Positions 25,962-35,319 of a stretch of 64,000 nucleotides of DNA are shown one piece after another. Source of the stretch: an uncultured Clostridia bacterium. Its GTDB lineage: Bacteria; Bacillota; Clostridia; Peptostreptococcales; Anaerovoracaceae. Each line of letters begins with the position of its first letter. Within the stretch, counting starts at the first letter, position 1. The stretch covers positions 1-64,000 of the forward strand of contig CAKQGQ010000003.1 of assembly GCA_934233735.1 (NCBI GenBank), written 5' to 3'. Both the position numbers and the translations under genes were made by a program. The notes under the pieces were generated by a model. It saw only the letters and a list, made by a program, of their open reading frames with translations, made no database searches and had not been told where the DNA came from.

Positions 25962-25967
25962 CATGTT

Positions 25968-26696
25968 TTAACCTTCGTATTCTTTTATGGTTTCAATCAT
26001 TTTTTCAGCCTTTTCTATAATCCTATGCCTCTCTGAAGGTTTGAACAATCCAACGCAACATCTTCTGACCGCTTTATAACTTCCTCTTGCCGCACTCATA
26101 ACAAGCTTGAAAACCTCTTCAAAGTCAGCTTTGCTGAATGCCTGATGCGTCGGAAAGCTGTATCGATAAGAAACCTCTCCGTCTCTTGCGTCATATTGCA
26201 GAGCCCCGAATCTTCTTGGATAGTTTTCATCTGCGATTTTTCTGCACAATACATAATCAAATTCCGGATCTGCGTTGACCGGATAAATGACATCAATTCG
26301 ACATACTTTTGGTCTTGCTTCAACGAAAATTTTGATTTTTAAATTACCCCCTACGAATCTGACTCCCATTTCAATGCACTCTATTCCCTTTTGAAGACTA
26401 TCTGCAGAATACCACATCCGCTCTTCGTCAAAATATTCTTTAACAACGGCAAACACTCGATTCTTGTGTGCGATTTCTTCTTCACTCAATTCCGATTTGT
26501 CCGAACAATGTGTAACCTTCTCCGCTAGATATGCTGAAAAACATTCTTTAATCGCTTCTGCTGCAATTTCGTCAGAAATGTCTTCGCCAAGTTCGCATTC
26601 CCTTACCTTCAGGAGTGCAATTAATCTTTCTGAACCTTCTGTTCTGTCCTCATCCTCCTCTATTTTTTCAATCATTTCACGAATTTTATTCGCCAT
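25968..26696 (-). CDS. YbjN-like domain protein
   Basis: 242 residues. The first 90 are charged and helical. From about residue 88 the pattern VVKEYFDEERMWYSADSLQK, then IEMGVRFVGGNLKIKIFVEA and a helix ending SAARGSYKAVRR resembles the YbjN / type III chaperone-like fold, known in Firmicutes and proteobacteria as an adaptor-like domain of uncertain function. AAGGAGG lies 5 nt before the ATG. It is convergent with the previous gene and divergent from the STAND gene. Confidence 0.5.
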   Translation of the reverse strand: MANKIREMIEKIEEDEDRTEGSERLIALLKVRECELGEDISDEIAAEAIKECFSAYLAEKVTHCSDKSELSEEEIAHKNRVFAVVKEYFDEERMWYSADSLQKGIECIEMGVRFVGGNLKIKIFVEARPKVCRIDVIYPVNADPEFDYVLCRKIADENYPRRFGALQYDARDGEVSYRYSFPTHQAFSKADFEEVFKLVMSAARGSYKAVRRCCVGLFKPSERHRIIEKAEKMIETIKEYEG

Positions 26697-26780
26697 AGGA
26701 ACCTCCTTCTTTTAGATGTGTAAAATTTTCTTCTATCTATTTAACGAATGGAAATTAAGATTTTTCATAGATATCTGTTT

Positions 26781-26809
26781 TTTGACAAAAAATGCAGAAA
26801 TTTGTCAAA
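26781..26809. promoter_or_regulatory. Candidate operator: perfect 9-bp inverted repeat
   Basis: TTTGACAAA (26781-26789) and TTTGTCAAA (26801-26809) are perfect inverse complements with an 11-bp spacer, so half-sites are 20 bp apart on one face of the helix. It lies between the YbjN-like gene and the STAND gene and overlaps possible -35 elements. It is a plausible binding site for a dimeric repressor. Confidence 0.5.
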
Positions 26810-26824
26810 TTTCGTCTATTTCTA

Positions 26825-26833
26825 TGTTAAAAT
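26825..26833 (+). promoter_or_regulatory. Extended -10 of the STAND gene
   Basis: TGTTAAAAT (26825-26833) is an extended -10 (TGn followed by TAAAAT). The best -35 (TTGTCA, 26802-26807) is 20 bp away, too far for a strong promoter, and it overlaps the inverted repeat. Confidence 0.45.
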
Positions 26834-26865
26834 AAAGATATTGAATAACGGAAGGAGACTTCAGT

Positions 26866-29800
26866 ATGTCACCACAATTAACAGCATTCGCAAGGTTTAT
26901 TTTTGACTTGGTTAAGATCGATGGGTATTTCGCAGAAAGTGTTCTTACTATGGCTAAAAAGAAGAATGAACGGATGCCGCAAGGTCCTCAAAGTCTCATG
27001 CAAAGTATCGTTTTCTATAAAGAAGATACAGGAACTCTTAAGAAAGGTTTCCTTGATTTACCAAACGCTCTTAAGGCGCCATTACTGCTCGACCTTTTTT
27101 TCCCGAAAGACTTTACGAACAGCCTTTTTTCCGACCGCAACCACATCCGAAACGCTTTGAATCCTCTGGACTCAGCAAACCCACCGGTTGGATTCGATAT
27201 AATCTTCAGTAATATCAAAAATTACTTTGATGACCGCAATGCGCCCGATTTTCTGACCTTTTTGGAGCAATGTGCTTCTCAGATGAGAGGGAAAAAAGGC
27301 GTTCTGGAAGTTATCCCTCAAGGGCGGAAGGTAGAATTCTTTGCTTTTGTGATTGCAGAGTTTAAGCGTGAATTTGCTGCAGACTCCACTTTCGCTCTCC
27401 TTCCGGATCAAACCGTGACTTGTTTCATTAATGAAGCTGACAGTATCCAAACTGCGCAAACTCCTGATGAAAAAGACATCTGCGAAGCTGCCGTATGCAA
27501 AATGCTAACCTGCCTTTTGCTCTTTCAGTTATCGAAGGGGAAATTCGGAGAGGGAAATTCACAGCGTTTTTTTGAAATGTTGTGGTATTATCACGATTCT
27601 GTGACCACCGTATGGGATGCTTCCGAGCAGCTTTTCACTGAAGAGGGCGGAAACGAGAGCCTTGCTGATTCCGCTTTTTGCCCTGCTCTCTTTCAAGGGC
27701 TCAGCAAGGTAAAAAAATATCCTTACATTTTAATTGAAGAGTTATCCCTTTCTTCAAACCTTGTTATCGTCGGTGACGGCGGAAGCGGAAAAACATTCTT
27801 CACCAAAAAGCTCCTAAACATTCTGAAAGATAGTTCGCAGGGCAGTACTATTGACTGCGCCGAAAATAAAAAAATTAAAATAAACCCGGGCTCCTCATTC
27901 GGAACTGCCATTTATTTCAAACTAAAAGAACTTCAAGATGGGTTTTCCTTCTGTAAAAGAATTTATGAATACCGCAATACTTTCTTTCCGAAGGTTTCTT
28001 TTATGAAAGAGGATACGCCGCTGTTTACTTTTGAATCACAGCGAAATTGGCTTGCTTACTTTATTAATGAAATTTATCAAAAGAAAATCGTTATTATTCT
28101 CGATGGATTTAATGAAATCAGCCACACGCACAGGAAAAAATTGATTGCAGAAATCGAATCACTCAGCAAAGAAATACGCAAAGAATCGCACCGTCCTTGT
28201 TTTATCATTACCAGCAGACCCGGTTATGAAAAGGCGCTTTCAAAGCTTTCTGCCAAACAAGTTTTTTTGCTGCGTCTTTCGTCTGACAGTATTTCAGATT
28301 ATCTGCACAGTTATAATAGTCTGCAGACATATCGCCTCAATTTAGGGCCGCAGCGGCAGGGAAGGTTAGATCAGCTTCTTTCTTCTCCGTTGCTGTTGGA
28401 ATTTTTCGTACAAACATATAAAGATGATTCTCCGAATAAAATTCCGGAAAGCCTCAACCGCTGTCTTATTTTCGACGATGCGTGCAAGCATTTTCTCGAC
28501 AACTTAGATGAAACCTTAAAACCATACGGTAGGCTTTGCTATAAACTACTTCTTCCGGATATGCTTGCAGATGCAAAATACGGCGAATTTTCCTTTGCCA
28601 TGGATAAAACCGTATCCTTCATTCAAAAATGGGTCTCGCATTTTGACGAGAACAAAAATAAAAATTTTTGGCTTGAATTCGATCCGGACGAAGATCTCCA
28701 CGATAATCTCAGTGACCGAAGAAGATGTTTTCGTGAAGTTTTGCGTGCTTTGTTGGACTATCTTGCTCTTGGGCAAGACTACATGCACGAGATGTTATTT
28801 GACTTCTTCCGTGCAAAAGCGATTTTAAATGAATGTTTCTACACCGACACTGAATCTATCGGCTTATCATTTACGCAGTCGCGGCTTCATAATTTAATCG
28901 ATCTTTCCATCGGCTCCAATGTTGATACTGCATTGGACAATTTGCAGGTTGCTTTAATGCTGGCGGAAATGGGTGAAGAAAAAGTTTCCGATAATTCTTC
29001 CGAGAAGTCTGAAGCCTTGTATACACATTTCAGTACAGAGTATAAAACGCATTGGCCGGAATATCTCTTTGCGGTTGTTAATTTCATTGATACACTTCGT
29101 GAAGACAGTACATTGCTCTTAAAATACTTTTTTATGCTTAAGCCAATTTCAGAGAACACCGATGGCAGACGAAACTATAGACTGCAGCAGATTGACACTT
29201 ATCTGCAAGATTCCTATAATGATGAGACTGCATTATACTACAAAGGAGTCCTTTACAATAGTACAGCCTTTATTCTGAACCGGATGTTAGATAAAAAGGG
29301 GCTTGAAGCTGTTTTTTCCAAAAATTTGGAGCAGCTTGGCTTTTCTGAGATTGATTCTTTTAAAAATGCTGTGGTACCGGACCTTCTTGATACTGCACGA
29401 GTCTGTGCTGCAGCCTATCTGGAAACAATCGGCAAGCTTCCCTCTGACCGTCATAGAACGGACATGGCATACCTTTTGGAAGCGAAAATTCAAAGCAATT
29501 ACGGAGCCTATTATCTGCGCAGATACCGGGGCGAATCCAGTCAGCAGAAAAAAGAGGAGTTCGGCAGGCTACTCGATAAGTATCGCGACAAATCGCTTGC
29601 GATAAAAAGAAATTGCGAAGCACGCTACATTCAAATGTTTGGTCGAAAGCCTGATTGCAGCTTCCCTGAAAAGGACTGCGCCAAGTGTGAAAAATACAGA
29701 GGAACCGGCAGCAGCCTCGAAGAAAGCGTTCCCGCATGCAAGGACTATCGAACCATTCTCATCAGTCTGAACGATTCTTTTATAGCAATGGGCATCGATC

Positions 29801-30771
29801 ATTTTTATAAAGCAAAATGGTTTGCAGAATCAGAACATTACGAAAAAGCCTTCTGTGAATATCAAACTGCGATTGCCAAGCATCGAGAAGGGGAAGAATA
29901 TTATAAGCGTGCCAGCGGTGAAACTGCGGTGCCGCTTGTCAATCGTGTCCGCATGCTCGGCTGCCAAATTGAGCAGCAGCTCTTGCATGATAACCACGCC
30001 GACATTCCGCAGCCGGAAGAAAGCATTTTTGATGTTATCAATGCCTTGAAGGAACTCCTCAATAACGAGCAAATCAAACACGGAGTAGAGCGTGAAGCCT
30101 ATAAACACAATATCTTCGCCCTTTCGCCTTTTATCTTTGCGCGAAAAGAAGTCAGCTCCGCATACACCGAGCTTTTGTCCGCATACGAAAGTTTATATGA
30201 AGAATTTTTCAGCGGCCGCGAAAATCCGTTACCGCTAAAAACTGAAATTATAATCGCCGCCTATGAGTCACTGCTTCAAGAAGCTGAAGCTCTCATAGAT
30301 AAAGGGAAATTCGATGCGGCACTTCAAAAGTATGAGCAAATCATCAATAACTTAAAACCTTTAGCAGAAGCTGCCGCCGGTTCTAGGGATGGCAATGCAT
30401 TTCTTTTTTCCATGAGGCAGAAAATTTTCCATTGTCAAACCAAACAGGTGGCATTATGGGAAAACCTGAATACTGAAAAAGAGAAGTTTAATGTTGCCAC
30501 TCCGGCAGCCGCGGGCGCTGAAAGTTTTAAGGGTATATTTGAGAATCGTAATTTGCTTCTCGCTGAAGATAGCAAATATATGGAAAATGATTTTTGGGAA
30601 TTTTCCTCAAAACTATATTATTTAGTGAATAATAATATCCCGGATTCTAATGGTTATAGTCTCATTGAACACCTTAATAGCTGTAAAAAACTTTACCGGA
30701 CATATTTTGATGATACCGGGACGCACTTTGAGGAACTCCTCGAGGATATCCTTAAAGAAAAGAAATACTAA
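26866..30771 (+). CDS. Large NACHT/STAND NTPase
   Basis: 1301 residues. The N-terminal ~290 residues are helical and unassigned. The NTPase core has Walker A G303-DGGSGKT, Walker B IVIILDGFNEI (D413, E417) and the sensor-like CFIITSRPGYEKAL, the order seen in NACHT-type STAND ATPases. A winged-helix-like region follows (about 490-620), then long helical repeats; a Cys cluster (PDCSFPEKDCAKCEK) lies near 928-945, and the C-terminal 350 residues look like TPR-type helix pairs. STAND proteins are switches in bacterial immunity and signalling, with the repeats sensing the trigger. There is no effector domain I can name. GGAAGGAGAC precedes the ATG. It is followed by a strong terminator. Confidence 0.82.
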   Translation: MSPQLTAFARFIFDLVKIDGYFAESVLTMAKKKNERMPQGPQSLMQSIVFYKEDTGTLKKGFLDLPNALKAPLLLDLFFPKDFTNSLFSDRNHIRNALNPLDSANPPVGFDIIFSNIKNYFDDRNAPDFLTFLEQCASQMRGKKGVLEVIPQGRKVEFFAFVIAEFKREFAADSTFALLPDQTVTCFINEADSIQTAQTPDEKDICEAAVCKMLTCLLLFQLSKGKFGEGNSQRFFEMLWYYHDSVTTVWDASEQLFTEEGGNESLADSAFCPALFQGLSKVKKYPYILIEELSLSSNLVIVGDGGSGKTFFTKKLLNILKDSSQGSTIDCAENKKIKINPGSSFGTAIYFKLKELQDGFSFCKRIYEYRNTFFPKVSFMKEDTPLFTFESQRNWLAYFINEIYQKKIVIILDGFNEISHTHRKKLIAEIESLSKEIRKESHRPCFIITSRPGYEKALSKLSAKQVFLLRLSSDSISDYLHSYNSLQTYRLNLGPQRQGRLDQLLSSPLLLEFFVQTYKDDSPNKIPESLNRCLIFDDACKHFLDNLDETLKPYGRLCYKLLLPDMLADAKYGEFSFAMDKTVSFIQKWVSHFDENKNKNFWLEFDPDEDLHDNLSDRRRCFREVLRALLDYLALGQDYMHEMLFDFFRAKAILNECFYTDTESIGLSFTQSRLHNLIDLSIGSNVDTALDNLQVALMLAEMGEEKVSDNSSEKSEALYTHFSTEYKTHWPEYLFAVVNFIDTLREDSTLLLKYFFMLKPISENTDGRRNYRLQQIDTYLQDSYNDETALYYKGVLYNSTAFILNRMLDKKGLEAVFSKNLEQLGFSEIDSFKNAVVPDLLDTARVCAAAYLETIGKLPSDRHRTDMAYLLEAKIQSNYGAYYLRRYRGESSQQKKEEFGRLLDKYRDKSLAIKRNCEARYIQMFGRKPDCSFPEKDCAKCEKYRGTGSSLEESVPACKDYRTILISLNDSFIAMGIDHFYKAKWFAESEHYEKAFCEYQTAIAKHREGEEYYKRASGETAVPLVNRVRMLGCQIEQQLLHDNHADIPQPEESIFDVINALKELLNNEQIKHGVEREAYKHNIFALSPFIFARKEVSSAYTELLSAYESLYEEFFSGRENPLPLKTEIIIAAYESLLQEAEALIDKGKFDAALQKYEQIINNLKPLAEAAAGSRDGNAFLFSMRQKIFHCQTKQVALWENLNTEKEKFNVATPAAAGAESFKGIFENRNLLLAEDSKYMENDFWEFSSKLYYLVNNNIPDSNGYSLIEHLNSCKKLYRTYFDDTGTHFEELLEDILKEKKY

Positions 30772-30821
30772 GCAAAATACAAATTGTAACTTTTACTGAA
30801 ATAGTGACAATCGTGACTCCG

Positions 30822-30857
30822 AAGTGACTCGAATGAAAATTCGCAGTCACTTTTTTT
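30822..30857 (+). terminator. Strong terminator after the STAND gene
   Basis: AAGTGACT-CGAAT and ATTCG-C-AGTCACTT form a 13-bp stem with one bulge and a GAAA tetraloop, followed by TTTTT. It lies 50 bp after the STAND stop and 47 bp before the next gene, so the latter depends on read-through or a promoter I cannot see clearly. Confidence 0.85.
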
Positions 30858-30904
30858 GTTTTATGCTAAATATACGAAAACAAAAGAAAAGGAGCAAAAA
30901 TACG

Positions 30905-31786
30905 ATGGATAAGGTCATGAAAGAAAACAATGCAAAAGAACTGGGATACTACTTTGATGTTATTGCAAGGAACTCTTACACTGTGGAAGATGTTAAAAAG
31001 AGCGAAATTTTTGAGAGCTTTTCAGAGGCACTCTATCGTTTTTTACGGGATAATGTGTTCACCACATGCTCAAACGCCTCTCTTCTGCGAAGTTTGGAAA
31101 AGATCTTGGGTCATGATATTGCGGCGGATTTGTGTTTGGAGGCATTCGGTAAACTCTTCGCAGTAATCAAGCAGGGGAAAAATGAGGGAAATATTCGTCT
31201 GAATGTAATTTTTAAAAAGAACCGCTCGTTCTGGGAAGGTAATATCCACGATTTCGTTCAAAAAAACATCCTCTTGGATTCGTTCAAGCGCCATATCCCG
31301 GACAGCCTTGATCGTCCGATTTACGATGACGATGCCTCCGATAAAGTCCTTGGCGACATTCTCCCTTCTGGGGAAAATATTGAAGAGGATGTTCTCTTCG
31401 GATTTGCTTTTCAACAACTCCTAAAGGCATTGTTGGTTGATGAACTGACCGCCAAGCCTGTTTCTGTAGCTTATATCGGCTTCTTGAACAATTTGGCGGA
31501 CAATAAAGCCAATAAAACGCAGAGATTTGCACATTTGCTCTGCACTGAGACACCCGAAGATATTGTCCGTGACACAATCACAAAATTTGTAAACGAATTC
31601 AACATCGACATCTCTGACACAAACCAGAATATGAATTTCGACTTCAAAAATTTCAAAATTAACTACAACGACTTCCGCAACCATATTGAGTATATGGATC
31701 TGAGCAAACTGACATCGCATCTTTCAAAGGAAATCCATAAAGAAAAGCAGCGTATCCGGAAAGAGTATGAGTTTTTGCTGCGGTGA
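30905..31786 (+). CDS. Protein with a sigma-70-like region 3.2 motif
   Basis: 293 residues, no named family. Residues 134-153 read SLDRPIYDDD, a short gap, then LGDIL followed by acidic residues. This matches the pattern of the sigma-70 linker before region 4 (SLD.P...D.....LGD.l). Residues 200-235 (RFAHLLCTETPEDIVRDTIT) could be a degenerate helix-turn-helix. The N-terminal half is helical and might correspond to region 2, but the core-binding consensus is not clear. The start chosen (30905, AAAAGGAGC upstream) avoids the terminator that the longer frame would cross. It could be a divergent sigma factor or a sigma-derived regulator; this is a tentative reading. Confidence 0.5.
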   Translation: MDKVMKENNAKELGYYFDVIARNSYTVEDVKKSEIFESFSEALYRFLRDNVFTTCSNASLLRSLEKILGHDIAADLCLEAFGKLFAVIKQGKNEGNIRLNVIFKKNRSFWEGNIHDFVQKNILLDSFKRHIPDSLDRPIYDDDASDKVLGDILPSGENIEEDVLFGFAFQQLLKALLVDELTAKPVSVAYIGFLNNLADNKANKTQRFAHLLCTETPEDIVRDTITKFVNEFNIDISDTNQNMNFDFKNFKINYNDFRNHIEYMDLSKLTSHLSKEIHKEKQRIRKEYEFLLR

Positions 31787-31796
31787 GCTGATAACA

Positions 31797-31827
31797 GGGG
31801 CAGAGGTCGAAAAACCGACTCTGCCCC
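31797..31827. terminator. Bidirectional terminator at the end of the 20-kb operon
   Basis: GGGGCAGAG and CTCTGCCCC pair perfectly, with TCG/CGA able to extend the stem across a bulge around a loop of A. It sits between two converging genes (stops at 31786 and 31839). Confidence 0.75.
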
Positions 31828-31838
31828 CTATTTGAACG

Positions 31839-33017
31839 CTAATATCCGCAAACAAAAAGATTCACCGCTTCCGAATAAGAATGCCACATGGAGTTTGACT
31901 TGGAACATTCCCGTAAATAATCCATATATTTCGCTTCCAGTTTTGTTTCCCGTTCGGAGTCATAATCGCCAAACTGCCATATCCATATTTGTTCACCGGC
32001 GAGGACACTTTCCTTCATACTCTTGTCCGCACTTTTGTCATATGTGCTCGAATACATTCCGTTTAACTTATAATAATTCAAATCATCTGTCGTGCATTTC
32101 GGCAACGGAAGTTCGTAATCGTTCCATTTATGATCCGCGGCAAAGGCTTTATCATCCCTGCACAAATATGCGTAATTGCGTATGTTTGACTTTTTAAGCT
32201 CATCAGAATTCAAAACATCAGAAAGCCCGTCTCCAAAAGTACTGTCTACTTGATAATAGTTTTTACCGCATCGCACAATATTCCATGCATGATTGCCCCA
32301 GCTACCATTTCCGTCAGCCGTACCACCCACATAAATTGCTTGTATGCCGAGCCGCTGCAGAAGATATTGTGTACCTCTCGTATATCCTGCGCATATGCTT
32401 TCATGATTCACCAGCGAACTGTACAGATTCTGATTGTCTGCGCATCCGGCTACATACTCCACAGTGTCAAGAATATATTCATAAACACTCTTGATTTTTT
32501 CGTACTCACTTTCCATACCCCGTGTCTTTTCTAAAAAAGAAGTCACACTGTTTTCTATTTCAGCCTGTCTGTCCTTTATTTCAGATGCAGTATATTTATA
32601 CTCAAACGAAAGCGTCATTTGTCCGTTAATGCTAACGCTTCTCCACTCCCCACTCCAAAAGATCTCAGGGTGTTCCGCATAAATCATTTGGACAATTTGC
32701 TTTACATCTTCAGGAGGAGCCGATCCTATCTTAATATCAGCTTCGCATTCCTTTATGCCTTCAAGGATTTTATCATAGAGCACTTGCTTCTCCGGCGATA
32801 ATGAATCATAGTAGTAATAAATGTCCCTCTGCTGTCCGTCGGCAGATGCAATCTCATCTTCGGCATTACTTAAATATTCTCCGAGCAAAAACCTGCCTCC
32901 ACAAAAAACAAGTCCTAAAATGCCTACCAGGAAAATAACTGTCAGAAAAGGAAAGCCTCTTTTTCTGCGCGCTTGTTTCCGTTTGCACTGCTTATTTTTA
33001 GATTTTTTTGTCTTCAT
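31839..33017 (-). CDS. Membrane-anchored transglutaminase-like protein
   Basis: 392 residues. A very basic N-terminus (Lys/Arg in 1-20) and one membrane segment (about 22-42) anchor the protein, with the rest probably outside. The C-terminal half is a transglutaminase-like cysteine peptidase fold with the triad C209 (SICAGYTRG), H243 (GNHAWNIV) and D258 (VDSTFGD). Such domains cleave or cross-link proteins, often at the cell envelope. It is the last gene of the long operon, 4 nt after the TIR-GNAT gene; AAAGGGATAATAAT precedes the ATG at 33017. Confidence 0.8.
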   Translation of the reverse strand: MKTKKSKNKQCKRKQARRKRGFPFLTVIFLVGILGLVFCGGRFLLGEYLSNAEDEIASADGQQRDIYYYYDSLSPEKQVLYDKILEGIKECEADIKIGSAPPEDVKQIVQMIYAEHPEIFWSGEWRSVSINGQMTLSFEYKYTASEIKDRQAEIENSVTSFLEKTRGMESEYEKIKSVYEYILDTVEYVAGCADNQNLYSSLVNHESICAGYTRGTQYLLQRLGIQAIYVGGTADGNGSWGNHAWNIVRCGKNYYQVDSTFGDGLSDVLNSDELKKSNIRNYAYLCRDDKAFAADHKWNDYELPLPKCTTDDLNYYKLNGMYSSTYDKSADKSMKESVLAGEQIWIWQFGDYDSERETKLEAKYMDYLRECSKSNSMWHSYSEAVNLFVCGY

Positions 33018-33021
33018 ATTA

Positions 33022-34167
33022 TTATCCCTTTGCGCTGCTGAAATAGTCCTCGTAGCACTCAATAAGCTTTCCATACTTTACAAAGAACCTATTATTTTTT
33101 ATATTCTTCATATCTAAGAAGCATACTTTCCCACCGTTAAAGTGTTCTGCGATGACTTTCATTCCTATCTTGGTGCGGATTGAAATACTTTGCCTTGATT
33201 CCGCAAGAGAACATATGCTGCTAAAAAACAAGCCTCTTTTGGCATTATCTTCTATGTATTCAATCAACGATTGAACTAATAACAGCTGTAGTTCTGTTGT
33301 CCATTTTTTAGGATTTGTTCCCATCATCCACAGATAACCATTATATTCTCCCGGTAGATCTATAAAGTCTATATTTTCTAAGGAAATGTCCTTTTCGTCA
33401 AAAATACCTTGCTTAGCTTCCTCGAAGCTTTCATCGTTTAAAGCAATAAAAATCCAATAGCCTGCAACCTGATTCTCTTGATCCAGAATAATACGCCAGT
33501 CATCTCCAAGCAAATCCAATAGTTTCAGACCTTCTTTTAAGCCTGATTGTTTTGTGTCGAATTCCTCTTGAAAATCAGCAATAATACCTTCCAATTGTTC
33601 TTTCACTTTTTCTAAAGTGATTCCATATCTGTAGAGCTCCTGTGGGCTTACTACGCTATAGGCTGCTTCAGAAAATGCCGCGTTTTCACTTTGTTGTTTT
33701 CTGACGACATTCTTATCGCCAAGTCCATTTCCCATTTTTTTGCTGCTGTCGGCACTTCCATTGCTTGCATGTAATAAAGTGGATTTTAAAAGCTTTAAGC
33801 CTTCTCCTATATCTGTATGCGCATCAATCCAATGCTTACACCCTAAGAAATACAGATATTCGTCCGAGAATTCCGTTTCTTCAATTTTAAAGGGGATAAT
33901 GTCTTTTTTCGCGTCGAAAGCAAGGCTTACTTCATTGCTCACATGTCCGGACTCGTTGATAGCATTGGAAGCAATCAAAACAAAAGCATCACAGTTTCGG
34001 ATTGCCGATACGATTTGTCCGGCATAATTTGCACCCGCCACAACATTTCTAGGTGCAATCCAGCAGGCTATACCTGCCGCTTCCAAATAGTCGCACGCCT
34101 CGAATGCAATGTCCTTGTTATGCGTTGAATAACTGATAAAAACAAGGCTCCTTTTCTCTTCTTTCAT
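33022..34167 (-). CDS. TIR-domain protein with a C-terminal GNAT-like domain
   Basis: 381 residues. Residues 1-135 form a TIR domain: LVFISYSTHNKDIAFEACDY, GIACWIAPRNVVAGANYAGQ and AFVLIASNAINESGHVSNEV with a candidate catalytic Glu at 79. TIR domains of this class often hydrolyse NAD+. After a Ser/Gly-rich linker, residues 170-380 look like an acetyltransferase-type alpha/beta domain (VAGYWIFIALNDESFEEAKQ, then LLVQSLIEYIEDNAKRGLFF), though the acetyl-CoA loop is not obvious. Upstream in-frame starts overlap the GTGGAG ribosome site, so the ATG at 34167 is preferred. It lies in the operon between the transporter and the transglutaminase-like gene. Confidence 0.78.
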   Translation of the reverse strand: MKEEKRSLVFISYSTHNKDIAFEACDYLEAAGIACWIAPRNVVAGANYAGQIVSAIRNCDAFVLIASNAINESGHVSNEVSLAFDAKKDIIPFKIEETEFSDEYLYFLGCKHWIDAHTDIGEGLKLLKSTLLHASNGSADSSKKMGNGLGDKNVVRKQQSENAAFSEAAYSVVSPQELYRYGITLEKVKEQLEGIIADFQEEFDTKQSGLKEGLKLLDLLGDDWRIILDQENQVAGYWIFIALNDESFEEAKQGIFDEKDISLENIDFIDLPGEYNGYLWMMGTNPKKWTTELQLLLVQSLIEYIEDNAKRGLFFSSICSLAESRQSISIRTKIGMKVIAEHFNGGKVCFLDMKNIKNNRFFVKYGKLIECYEDYFSSAKG

Positions 34168-34217
34168 CTCATTCATCTCCACTTTTTTAGTTTCATGCCT
34201 AAAATATTTTCTTTACC

Positions 34218-35318
34218 CTAAACCAGCATTTCAAAACCCGTGAGTACAATTAAGAACGCAAAATTAAACGCTGAGAACGCCCCTATATAATATAATGTTT
34301 TTCCCGGGTTATTTTTCGTGTACTCTCTAAAAGTAATAAGACTGGCAAGCGAAGCAATAAGCGTTCCCACACCTCCTATATTGACTCCAACAAGCAAATC
34401 CGCATAATCATCGGTGAACTGCGACAATAAGATTGCCGATGGAACATTGCTGATAAATTGACAGGAAAGCACGCTAAAAATAAGTGTACTTTTTTCCAGC
34501 AGGCTGCAGAAAAATTCCCTGACAATATCAATCCGTGCCATGTTGCTCGAAAAAATAAAAAAGGACACAAAGGTGAAGAGCAACGGATAATCCACCATTT
34601 TTAAAGCTTTTTTATCAACAAAAAACAATACTACCGGAACAATTACGAGCCCTATTATATAGGGAACTGTCCGGAAAACAATTGCAATCGATAGTGCGAA
34701 AAGAAGCGAATAAAGAACTGTTTTTTTGCCATCCAGCTTCACGGGCTCGCCTTGCAGCTCCATTCCGTCGTTTTTTACAAAAATAAAGCAGCATATTGTA
34801 ATCAATATAATCGACAAAAGAAATGGCGGAAACATAATGTGCATGAATTCAATATTGCCGATATTAAATTTCGTGTATAAGTAAAGGTTCTGCGGATTAC
34901 CAAAAGGAGTAAGCATTCCGCCGAGGTTTGCCGCTATATTTTGCATTATAAAAGTAAATGCCATGTACTTCTGTTTGTTGGTTGTTGTCAAAACATAATA
35001 TCCAAGCGGCAAAAATGTCAACAATGCCATATCGTTTGCAATAAGCATAGAGCCTATGAATGTGATATACACCAATGCAATAACACACATCCTTGCAGTC
35101 CGAAATGATTCAACAACTTTTCTTGCCAGAATATAGAAAAAATCTATGTTTTTAAACGCACATACGACGGCTAAAACACAGAAAAGACATGTTAAAGTTT
35201 TATAGTCAAAATATCCAAGGTACTGCGAATCCGGCGGCACGATAAACATAGTAATAAGTGCCGCCGCCATTGCAATACAAAGAACTGTATTTTTTTTAAA
35301 GAATTTTACAATATTCAT
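34218..35318 (-). CDS. ArsB/NhaD-like membrane ion transporter
   Basis: 366 residues with about ten hydrophobic segments. Family-like features are VYITFIGSMLIANDMALLTF, NIAANLGGMLTPFGNPQNLY and SCQFISNVPSAILLSQFTDD, a pair of hairpin loops with Asn-Pro as in the ArsB/NhaD/CitM superfamily (ion transporter group). The substrate may be an anion or Na+/H+. The ATG at 35318 follows AGAGGATAAG and overlaps the stop of the TIR-LRR gene. Being wedged between two TIR genes suggests a membrane output or ion-homeostasis role in the same pathway rather than general metabolism. Confidence 0.75.
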   Translation of the reverse strand: MNIVKFFKKNTVLCIAMAAALITMFIVPPDSQYLGYFDYKTLTCLFCVLAVVCAFKNIDFFYILARKVVESFRTARMCVIALVYITFIGSMLIANDMALLTFLPLGYYVLTTTNKQKYMAFTFIMQNIAANLGGMLTPFGNPQNLYLYTKFNIGNIEFMHIMFPPFLLSIILITICCFIFVKNDGMELQGEPVKLDGKKTVLYSLLFALSIAIVFRTVPYIIGLVIVPVVLFFVDKKALKMVDYPLLFTFVSFFIFSSNMARIDIVREFFCSLLEKSTLIFSVLSCQFISNVPSAILLSQFTDDYADLLVGVNIGGVGTLIASLASLITFREYTKNNPGKTLYYIGAFSAFNFAFLIVLTGFEMLV

Positions 35319-35319
35319 C

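Noticed and set aside
29640..29750. A frameshift in the STAND gene near its Cys cluster
   Set aside because: The frame stays open through to a normal C-terminus with consistent helical-repeat sequence on both sides.
30824..30904. The 27-codon upstream extension of the sigma-like gene
   Set aside because: It starts inside a strong terminator stem and has no ribosome site; the ATG at 30905 has AAAAGGAGC.
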